In this document: positions 1 through 4,139 of the stretch, piece after piece | Numbering within the stretch: the stretch's first letter is position 1 | Layout: each line of letters starts with the position of its first letter | Source of the DNA: an uncultured Collinsella sp. | GTDB taxonomy: Bacteria; Actinomycetota; Coriobacteriia; Coriobacteriales; Coriobacteriaceae | Length of the DNA: 6,312 bases | Reading direction: 5' to 3' | NCBI GenBank assembly: GCA_902494135.1 | Contig: CABUSE010000081.1 | Location: forward strand, 1-6,312 | The notes under the pieces: model-generated | The model's input: only the letters and a program-made list of their open reading frames with translations | What the model was told of the DNA's origin: nothing | Databases searched by the model: none | Position numbers and translations under genes: made by a program

Positions 1-44
1 CGACGCTGCGCGGGCCGCATTTGGACAATCTGACGTTCAACTTC

Positions 45-79
45 AAGGGCGCGACCAGAAGGTCAGCGCCCTTTCGTTT
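45..79 (+). terminator. Rho-independent terminator of an upstream gene outside the window
   Basis: An 8-bp stem AAGGGCGC/GCGCCCTT (45-52 with 66-73) is topped by a second 4-bp stem GACC/GGTC (53-56 with 61-64), an AGAA tetraloop and one bulged A at 65. It runs into TTTCGTTT at 72-79. The likely user is a plus-strand gene ending left of the window. The tip is identical to that of the terminator at 3926-3966, while the lower stem is different but still paired. Confidence 0.75.
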
Positions 80-194
80 CACGTCACCTTGTCTCAAATG
101 CGACCCGCTCGCTGTCCGTTCTCTACCTGCGGCGTCGTCTTGCTCCGAATGCGGCTCGCTCGCTGTCGTTGCCGAAACATCGGCGTTGCCGGAC

Positions 195-223
195 TAGTCA
201 TTGGGGACGTTCATAAATGACTA
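195..223. repeat. Short hairpin repeat, TAGTCRTTGGGG family
   Basis: TAGTCATT (195-202) pairs perfectly with AATGACTA (216-223) around a 13-nt loop that contains GGGGACGTTC. The same motif, TAGTC(A/G)TTGGGG(A)CGTTC, occurs in both arms of the hairpin at 4036-4092. Both copies sit at the distal end of the same kind of repeat block. There is no U-tract, so this is not an ordinary terminator. Confidence 0.6.
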
Positions 224-230
224 CTCAGGA

Positions 231-298
231 ATGAGCGTGGATAATCTCCCGTTTTTGGCCTGTGTGCAGGCTCAAAGTGGGAGATTATCCACGCTCGC
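231..298. repeat. Long hairpin element, copy 1 (3' side of fic)
   Basis: An 18-bp perfect inverted repeat begins with GAGCGTGGATAATC (233-250) and is mirrored at 279-296. It flanks a 28-nt loop whose ends can pair further (TTTTG with CAAAG, GCC with GGC). An almost identical element with the same loop length and two loop substitutions is at 1683-1750 in the same orientation. The right arm ends 26 bases beyond the stop codon of the minus-strand fic gene, so it may also help end that transcript, although no clear U-tract follows. It resembles a REP- or MITE-like palindromic unit; that class assignment is inference. Confidence 0.8.
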
Positions 299-322
299 TT
301 TAATTTGCCTGGGTTGCGATGC

Positions 323-1495
323 CTATCTAATCGGCTCGGCGTCTTCCCTGAGAATCGAAAGATACTCTTCATACCCGTACTGCCGGTATCTCTGTCTTGA
401 CTCGTCGAGCGGACGGAGGATACCCAATTCTTCAAATGATTTGACGAGCGAGCTCGCGGTACTCCTGCCGATATCGAGTTGGGCAGCGATGAATGCGGTG
501 TCGACGATGGGGTGCTCTTCAAGAATGCCCAACAGCCTTTGCCCGTTTGCAGCAGTCCTTCCGAGATTTTCGGTAATGGTTGCTGTGGAACGGTTATGGA
601 GGTCAACAAGGTTTTTTAAAGACCCTACCGAGTCCTTCGCACTCTCGAGAAGACTGTTGCAGAAAAACTCTATCCATTCCTCGTAAGTGCCTCTCTCCCT
701 TACGGATGTGAGTTGCCGGTAGTACTCGCTTCGATTTTTCTTGAACTGGAACGATGGATAGAACAAGCAAGAATGAAGAACGCCATCATTGATGAGCATA
801 AGTGTAATGAGAAGCCTGCCCAGGCGACCGTTTCCGTCTAGGAATGGATGGGCAGTTTCAAATTGGTAATGGACGAGCGCCGCCCGCACAATCGGATCCA
901 TTTCGACTTGAGGCTCATTGATAAAGCGTTCGAGGTCCTGGAGCGTGTTACTCAAATCTTCAATGTTTGGAGGGACAAACGATGCGGTTGCAATGGTGCA
1001 GCCTGAGGGGCCAATCCAGTTTTGTGAGGAGCGCAGCTCGCCTGGATTCTTCTCCGTTCCGCGCACTCCGTCCAGCAGGACCGCATGAACTTGCCTAAGA
1101 AGTCTCGTGCACAAGGGCATCTTTTTGAGCAGTTCTACGCCGCGGTCGACAGCACGGACGTAATTCACGACGTCTGCGACATCTTTATGATGGAGTTGTG
1201 TTTGCGATGGACTAAGTAGGTCGTCAAACGTGCACTGGGTTCCCTCAATTTGCGAAGAAAGGAGTGCTTCTTTGCGCACGTACATTGTCAGATACATATC
1301 GGCGTTGGGAACAAAGTAGAGCATGCCTTCAAGCTCTCCAAGCTTTCGTGAGCATGCGGAAAGCGTGCGATAGGTTTCCTCGGTGAGGTTTAGCTGCCTC
1401 AATGATTGCAAGGGCGTTGGAAAAAACGAATAGTAAGCCAATTTCCCCGATAGATTATTGCGGAGCGTTCCCTGGCCGTTCTCCTCGATTTGCAT
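323..1495 (-). CDS. Fic-family protein adenylyltransferase with C-terminal winged helix
   Basis: Fic enzymes transfer AMP from ATP to hydroxyl side chains of target proteins. The complete motif HPFLDGNGRLGR lies at residues 216-227, with catalytic His216. The N-terminal region carries SSQIEG (80-85), matching the (S/T)xxxE(G/N) inhibitory helix of class II Fic proteins; Glu84 would block productive ATP binding. The SFVPP flap segment is near 172-176. Residues about 320-385 look like a winged-helix DNA-binding domain (IAAQLDIGRSTASSLVKSFE). I chose the ATG at 1495 because GGAGGG lies 4 bases upstream. The in-frame ATG at 1507 overlaps that site and lacks one of its own. The product is 390 residues, close to full family length. 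Base composition is visibly less GC-rich than its neighbours. Direct hairpin repeats bracket it and a dyad-rich region precedes it, suggesting autoregulation. The target is unknown. Confidence 0.93.
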   Translation of the reverse strand: MQIEENGQGTLRNNLSGKLAYYSFFPTPLQSLRQLNLTEETYRTLSACSRKLGELEGMLYFVPNADMYLTMYVRKEALLSSQIEGTQCTFDDLLSPSQTQLHHKDVADVVNYVRAVDRGVELLKKMPLCTRLLRQVHAVLLDGVRGTEKNPGELRSSQNWIGPSGCTIATASFVPPNIEDLSNTLQDLERFINEPQVEMDPIVRAALVHYQFETAHPFLDGNGRLGRLLITLMLINDGVLHSCLFYPSFQFKKNRSEYYRQLTSVRERGTYEEWIEFFCNSLLESAKDSVGSLKNLVDLHNRSTATITENLGRTAANGQRLLGILEEHPIVDTAFIAAQLDIGRSTASSLVKSFEELGILRPLDESRQRYRQYGYEEYLSILREDAEPIR

Positions 1496-1521
1496 CGCGC
1501 CCTCCATATCTTTAGTGCCGG

Positions 1522-1625
1522 AAACTCGTTATTAGGCCAATCATATCAATTCTAATAACGAGTTTATGGCGAAAATAGTTATTAGAGTCGATTTGAATAA
1601 TCTAATGACGAGAAGTCGTTATTGC
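1522..1625. promoter_or_regulatory. Compound operator/promoter region of fic with 25-bp half-site periodicity
   Basis: A perfect 14-bp inverted repeat (1522-1535 with 1552-1565, core CGTTATTAG/CTAATAACG, 16-nt gap) is followed by a second, imperfect pair with the same gap: AGTTATTAG at 1577-1585 and CTAATGACG at 1602-1610. Half-site starts at 1527, 1552, 1577 and 1602 are exactly 25 bp apart and alternate in orientation. A fifth partial copy, CGTTATTGC, lies at 1617-1625 off the period. On the minus strand a TATGAT candidate -10 (1545-1540) lies between the first two half-sites, with only a poor -35 (CATAAA, 1568-1563) at 17 bp. A regulator bound here would cover the fic promoter. The Fic protein's own winged helix is the natural candidate, by inference. 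Confidence 0.75.
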
Positions 1626-1682
1626 TTTGGTGCAAGGTGGTCGAGTGGTCCCTCGGGCGCAGAGGAAAACGGAGCATTCAAC

Positions 1683-1750
1683 ACGAGCGTGGATAATCTC
1701 CCGGTTTTGGCCTGTGTGCGGGCTCAAAGTGGGAGATTATCCACGCTCGT
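1683..1750. repeat. Long hairpin element, copy 2 (5' side of fic)
   Basis: A 20-bp perfect inverted repeat (1683-1702 with 1731-1750) surrounds a 28-nt loop. It is the same element as at 231-298 and in the same orientation, so fic plus its operator lies between direct copies about 1.45 kb apart. An extra 12-nt copy of one arm end (ATCCACGCTCGT) lies at 1768-1779, just before the end of the neighbouring SIS gene. Reading from the SIS gene (minus strand), this hairpin lies 32 bases past its stop codon and could act in its 3' end formation. No U-tract supports classical termination. Confidence 0.8.
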
Positions 1751-1781
1751 TAGATATGCGTCCGAAAATCCACGCTCGTCG

Positions 1782-2345
1782 CTACTTGAGCCCGGGCAGG
1801 CGGGTGTAGGGGAATGGGCGCTCTAGGAATTCAGCGCAGCGGGCGTAGTCTTTGGCGAAGTAGCTGCTGTAGAGCGAATCGAGCACGTATTGCACGGCGA
1901 TGTGGCTGGCGAACTGCGTGATGCGATGCGTCATACTCTCGTGGTCACTTACCGTGAGGTAGGCGGCAAAGCCAGGGTGAATGCGAGCGCAATAAGGCGT
2001 GCCGATGACGATGACCGGGACATGCCGGCTGCTGAGAATCGGCAAGATGTCCTTGAGGTTGGGGGCAAGGCCGCTGTAGGAGATGACGATTGCCGCATGG
2101 TCGGGACCCGAGGCGAGCGCCGTACGCACCTGGGCCTCAGCGCCGTCGTGGCACGTTGCGCTTTTGCCGGCGGAGAGCAGGCGGTCGCGGAACATTCCTG
2201 CTGGATAGAGGTTGTGCGAGCCCGTGTAGATGTCGGCCTGTCGGGCGTTTGCGATGAGCTTGGCGGCGTGGTCAAGCTGCGTGGGGTCGAGCAGCTCCTG
2301 CGTTTCGGCCAGCGTGGTCTGGTAGAGCCCTTCCATGCGCTCCAT
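1782..2345 (-). CDS. SIS-domain protein, probably an RpiR/MurR-type regulator lacking its HTH
   Basis: The 187-residue product consists almost entirely of a sugar isomerase (SIS) fold. An alpha-helical lead-in (LAETQELLDPTQLDHAAKLI, about 12-31) precedes the first phosphosugar-binding strand and loop (IYTGSHNLYPAG, 39-50). A second characteristic segment, IVISYSGLAPNLKDIL, lies near 86-101. RpiR/MurR regulators place an approximately 80-residue helix-turn-helix domain before exactly this lead-in and total about 280 residues. Here an in-frame TAA at 2367-2369 lies only seven codons before the first Met, and no HTH is visible in any frame upstream. The intervening codons (AEYRLQV) resemble the tail of such an HTH domain. 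No good ribosome binding site precedes 2345; the ATG at 2336 has GGAG three bases upstream, which is too close. It may be a truncated regulator, a stand-alone phosphosugar sensor or a decaying gene. It is divergent from the EIIA gene. Confidence 0.75.
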   Translation of the reverse strand: MERMEGLYQTTLAETQELLDPTQLDHAAKLIANARQADIYTGSHNLYPAGMFRDRLLSAGKSATCHDGAEAQVRTALASGPDHAAIVISYSGLAPNLKDILPILSSRHVPVIVIGTPYCARIHPGFAAYLTVSDHESMTHRITQFASHIAVQYVLDSLYSSYFAKDYARCAEFLERPFPYTRLPGLK

Positions 2346-2417
2346 AACCTGCAGGCGATACTCAGCTTATCGACCCGCGATGCAAAGGAGATACTCATCC
2401 CACGAGCACTACCGGGA

Positions 2418-2438
2418 AGGGCTTGCGATTCGAGCCCT
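2418..2438. promoter_or_regulatory. Inverted repeat next to the -35 box of the EIIA promoter
   Basis: AGGGCT (2418-2423) is mirrored by AGCCCT (2433-2438). As RNA the stem extends to 8 bp through a U-G and a G-C pair around a 5-nt loop. It ends 4 bases before the candidate -35 hexamer at 2443, a usual place for an activator or repressor site. It lies between the divergent SIS and EIIA genes. No U-tract follows on either strand, so a terminator is unlikely. Its role is inferred from position only. Confidence 0.4.
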
Positions 2439-2442
2439 CACC

Positions 2443-2471
2443 TTAGCAATTTGATCATTTGGCACTATAAT
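2443..2471 (+). promoter_or_regulatory. Vegetative promoter of the EIIA gene
   Basis: A perfect TATAAT -10 (2466-2471) lies 17 bases after TTAGCA (2443-2448), a 4-of-6 match to the -35 consensus. Transcription would start near 2478-2480, giving a leader of about 40 bases before the start codon at 2521. The leader holds a strong ribosome binding site (AAGAGGAG, 2506-2513). Confidence 0.75.
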
Positions 2472-2520
2472 CACCATAGGCATGCGCATAACGTTGCGCT
2501 TAATCAAGAGGAGAAAACAT

Positions 2521-3057
2521 ATGGGTCTGTTTGACATGTTTAAGAAGAAGGCTGAGCCCGCGGCAGCTGCTGCTCCGGCCTCCATCTCTGCTTCTGCTGG
2601 CGCCGACGTGCTGTGCTCGCCTGTCAAGGGCAAGGTCATCAAGATGGCCGACGTGCCCGATCCCGTCTTTGGTGGCGAGGTTCTGGGCAAGGGCTGCGCT
2701 GTGTGGCCCGAGGACGACCTGGTCTACGCTCCCTGCGACGGCAAGGTGACCGTCACCATGGGTCACGCCGTGGGCCTGCAGTCCGATAGCGGCATCGAGG
2801 TTCTGGTGCACGTTGGCGTCGATACCGTCAACATGAACGGTGATGGCTTCGAGGGCTTCGTCAAGGCCGACGACGTCGTGAAGGCCGGCCAGCCCATACT
2901 CAAGATCGACCGCGCCAAGATCGCTGCCGCCGGTTACAAGGACTGCGTCGTCGTGGCCGTGTCCAACACCGCCGAGTTTGCCGACGTCGAGCTCGCCGTC
3001 GAGGCCGAGTCTGCCGTCGCCGCCGGTGACGCCATCGTTAAGGTCGTCCGCAAGTAA
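2521..3057 (+). CDS. PTS glucose-type EIIA protein (EIIA-Glc/Crr-like), free-standing
   Basis: EIIA-Glc accepts a phosphoryl group from phospho-HPr and passes it to a membrane EIIBC sugar permease. In some bacteria it also signals carbon state to other proteins. The 178-residue product starts with MGLFDMFKKK, very like the membrane-binding amphipathic N-terminus of enterobacterial EIIA-Glc. An Ala-rich linker (about 14-28) and the conserved beta-sandwich domain follow. The two active-site histidines are His82 (GHAVGLQSDSG) and His97 (LVHVGVDTV); by family alignment His97 is the phosphorylated one. The start is fixed by AAGAGGAG seven bases upstream of the ATG at 2521. No EIIB or EIIC domain is fused or adjacent, so it must work with a permease encoded elsewhere. 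Its own promoter and terminator make it monocistronic. The divergent neighbour is a SIS-domain protein, a fold that often senses phosphosugars. Confidence 0.93.
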   Translation: MGLFDMFKKKAEPAAAAAPASISASAGADVLCSPVKGKVIKMADVPDPVFGGEVLGKGCAVWPEDDLVYAPCDGKVTVTMGHAVGLQSDSGIEVLVHVGVDTVNMNGDGFEGFVKADDVVKAGQPILKIDRAKIAAAGYKDCVVVAVSNTAEFADVELAVEAESAVAAGDAIVKVVRK

Positions 3058-3083
3058 ACTGCGGCGTCCAAAGGATGTGCAAG

Positions 3084-3112
3084 GGTGGTCGGGTTTTCCG
3101 GCCACCTTTTTT
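3084..3112 (+). terminator. Rho-independent terminator of the EIIA gene
   Basis: GGTGGTCGG (3084-3092) pairs with CCGGCCACC (3098-3106), nine pairs including one U-G, around a GTTTT loop. Six T's follow directly at 3107-3112. It begins 27 bases after the EIIA stop codon and isolates that gene from the lipoprotein downstream. Confidence 0.93.
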
Positions 3113-3198
3113 ATTGCACCGTGGGGAAGCGTTTTATTGCACGTTGGGCGGGCTTGCAAACCGTTCGGACGCTAAAACGAACCGACCACGCCTTCGCG

Positions 3199-3228
3199 TT
3201 GCCGAGGGTGTTCATAAGTGGATAGTAT
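3199..3228 (+). promoter_or_regulatory. Candidate promoter of the lipoprotein gene
   Basis: TTGCCG (3199-3204) and TAGTAT (3223-3228) are 18 bases apart, each matching four of six consensus bases. The leader to the start codon at 3294 would be about 60 bases. The upstream terminator at 3084-3112 means the gene needs its own promoter, and this is the best pair I see in 3113-3293. The rest of that gap shows only a short direct repeat, TTTTATTGCAC, at 3109-3119 and 3132-3142. Confidence 0.45.
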
Positions 3229-3293
3229 GGGCTTACTTATTACAACGTGTGCCGCGTCCGGGAAGCGCGGTGCCGCTCATTGGGAGGAACAAC

Positions 3294-3851
3294 ATGAAAA
3301 AGAAGCTGCTGCTTGCGCCCCTCATGGCCGTCTTGGTTGCATGCGTGGTCGTGCTTTCCGGCTGTGGAGGTCCTTCGGTTGAGGAGCTCATCACCGAGGA
3401 TCTTACGACGCAGTTTGACGAGGTCAAGAACGGTGGCGACGACTTCCTCTCTGGTCTGGAGGAGGCTTCGGGCGACGAGTTCGAGCAGCTGGGTATCGAT
3501 CCCAAGGAGTACGCCAAGACCTATCTTGAGGGCTTTGACTACAAGATCGGCGACGTGACGGTCGACGAGGACAAGGGTGTCGCGACCGCCGAGGTCTCTA
3601 TTACATGCAAATCTATGAACAAGATCGTCGAGGACTTCTCCACCCAGTATCAGGAGAAGGTTGCTGCGCTTGACACGGTTCCTTCCGATGACGAGCTGTA
3701 CAAGATGGCCGGTCAGGTTATGGTCGATGTGACCAAGGCCACCGAGCCCAGGAAGACCACGGTTATCTTCAAGTACACCTGCAACGACGATGGCGAGTGG
3801 TCTGCCGACGACTCCGTCAACTCCGAGATGATGGATGCAATGCTGAGCTAG
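3294..3851 (+). CDS. Small acidic lipoprotein of unknown function
   Basis: The 185-residue product has a lipoprotein signal peptide: a basic start (MKKK), a hydrophobic core to about residue 20, and the lipobox LSGC at 21-24. Cys24 should be lipidated, tethering the protein to the outer face of the membrane. The mature part is rich in Asp and Glu and appears to be alpha/beta: a helical segment (about 27-80) and then strands such as YKIGDVTVDEDKGVATAEVSI and a late RKTTVIFKYTC. That pattern recalls small extracellular lipoproteins of Gram-positive bacteria, but I do not recognise a named family. The start is supported by GGGAGG (3282-3287) six bases before the ATG. Reading the frame further upstream gives no signal peptide and crosses the promoter, so the longer version is rejected. 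Codon use resembles that of the EIIA gene. Confidence 0.88.
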   Translation: MKKKLLLAPLMAVLVACVVVLSGCGGPSVEELITEDLTTQFDEVKNGGDDFLSGLEEASGDEFEQLGIDPKEYAKTYLEGFDYKIGDVTVDEDKGVATAEVSITCKSMNKIVEDFSTQYQEKVAALDTVPSDDELYKMAGQVMVDVTKATEPRKTTVIFKYTCNDDGEWSADDSVNSEMMDAMLS

Positions 3852-3854
3852 TTC

Positions 3855-3882
3855 GTTGCGGCGTTTTACCAAACGCCGCAAC
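3855..3882 (+). repeat. Perfect 12-bp hairpin directly after the lipoprotein stop
   Basis: GTTGCGGCGTTT (3855-3866) pairs perfectly with its mirror at 3871-3882 around a TACC tetraloop, starting four bases after the stop codon. There is no U-tract, so it looks more like a 3'-end stabiliser or part of a larger RNA fold than a terminator. The right half (CGCAAC, 3877-3882) can instead pair with GTTGCG at 3891-3896, so two mutually exclusive folds are possible. Confidence 0.65.
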
Positions 3883-3886
3883 TGCT

Positions 3887-4022
3887 CGACGTTGCGCGGG
3901 CACCAGAACGACAACTTGTCATTCAAAGAGGACGGTATGACCAGAAGGTCTATGCCGTCCTCTTTTCATGCCAATTTGTTCGCTCTGGTGTCCGCTCGCT
4001 GTCCGTCCTCTACCTGCGGCGT
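3887..4022. repeat. Intergenic repeat block, copy B
   Basis: This is the counterpart of positions 1-135. The first 64 bases align without gaps to 1-64: a 15-nt box with one mismatch, a GACAA...TTCAA stretch with four differences in 17, and the identical tip GACCAGAAGGTC. Positions 3992-4022 repeat 105-135 with one mismatch in 31. The terminator stem differs between copies but stays paired in both. Presence behind two unrelated genes argues for a dispersed element and not a gene remnant specific to one locus. Confidence 0.6.
3926..3966 (+). terminator. Rho-independent terminator of the lipoprotein gene
   Basis: AAGAGGACGG (3926-3935) pairs with CCGTCCTCTT (3955-3964). The upper part is GACC/GGTC with an AGAA loop (3939-3950), joined by a few weaker pairs with a small bulge. 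Four T's follow at 3963-3966. It lies 74 bases after the stop codon, an unusually long 3' untranslated region that contains another hairpin and the conserved 15-nt box. Confidence 0.8.
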
Positions 4023-4035
4023 TGCCATTGTTGGG

Positions 4036-4092
4036 GTAGTCGTTGGGGCGTTCTTGTCTGACTAGTCGTTTAAGAACGTCCCCAACGACTAC
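4036..4092. repeat. Long imperfect hairpin, TAGTCRTTGGGG family
   Basis: The arms at 4036-4055 and 4072-4092 are complementary over 20 pairs with a single bulged base (T4079) in the right arm; the loop is 16 nt. Each arm carries GTAGTCGTTGGGG(A)CGTTCTT, the motif also found singly at 195-213. It lies between converging genes: the lipoprotein transcript from the left and the HAD phosphatase gene from the right, whose stop is at 4140. No U-tract is present on either strand. The short gap 4093-4139 holds only a near-perfect 11-nt direct repeat (4105-4115 and 4126-4136). Confidence 0.75.
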
Positions 4093-4139
4093 TTTCCGCG
4101 CAACAGCATTGTCGCAGCTGCGTTAAGCAGTGTCGCTCG

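Larger units (their letters stand above)
1..223. repeat. Intergenic repeat block, copy A; gene-free left end of window
   Basis: No credible gene is seen in positions 1-322. The stretch holds an ordered set of elements that recurs at 3887-4092. Positions 1-15 match 3887-3901 with one mismatch. The 12-nt GACCAGAAGGTC at 53-64 recurs at 3939-3950 at the same distance (52 nt) from the first box. Positions 105-135 match 3992-4022 with one mismatch in 31. A hairpin of the TAGTCRTTGGGG type closes the block. Inside the block, AATGCG followed by CGCTCGCTGTC occurs twice with a 51-base offset (97-120 and 148-170). The open frame through it has no ribosome binding site. I infer a dispersed intergenic repeat, possibly a structured RNA; the left end may continue outside the window. 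Confidence 0.6.

Noticed and set aside
201..686. Plus-strand open frame at the left end
   Set aside because: It overlaps the hairpin repeat and lies antisense to the well-supported fic gene, with no start signal and no recognisable domain.
1629..1666. Stretch resembling the D-arm of a serine tRNA (GGTGGTCGAGTGG)
   Set aside because: No matching acceptor stem, anticodon arm or T-arm follows, so it is neither a tRNA nor a safe call for an attachment site.
231..1750. The two long hairpin repeats as a minimal CRISPR array
   Set aside because: Only two copies occur, 1.45 kb apart with a gene between them, and there are no regular spacers or cas genes.
1566..1826. Open frame upstream of fic as a possible small antitoxin gene
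   Set aside because: It has no ribosome binding site, lies across the operator half-sites and the whole hairpin element, and overlaps the end of the SIS gene. The middle of its translation is simply the hairpin repeat, also readable in copy 1.
2447..2462. Imperfect palindrome around TGATCA in the spacer of the EIIA promoter
   Set aside because: Only the central six bases and scattered outer bases pair; this is expected by chance in an AT-rich spacer.
2500..3159. Long minus-strand frame opposite the EIIA gene
   Set aside because: The plus strand encodes an unmistakable EIIA-Glc domain. The reverse frame also runs through its terminator, promoter-side leader and start site.
3240..3926. Long minus-strand frame opposite the lipoprotein
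   Set aside because: The plus-strand gene has a signal peptide, lipobox and a good ribosome binding site. The reverse frame is a by-product of GC-rich codon use.
3856..4065. Open frame through repeat block B
   Set aside because: It starts from a non-ATG codon inside a hairpin, has no ribosome binding site and crosses a terminator. I kept only the possible peptide signature as a low-interest finding.
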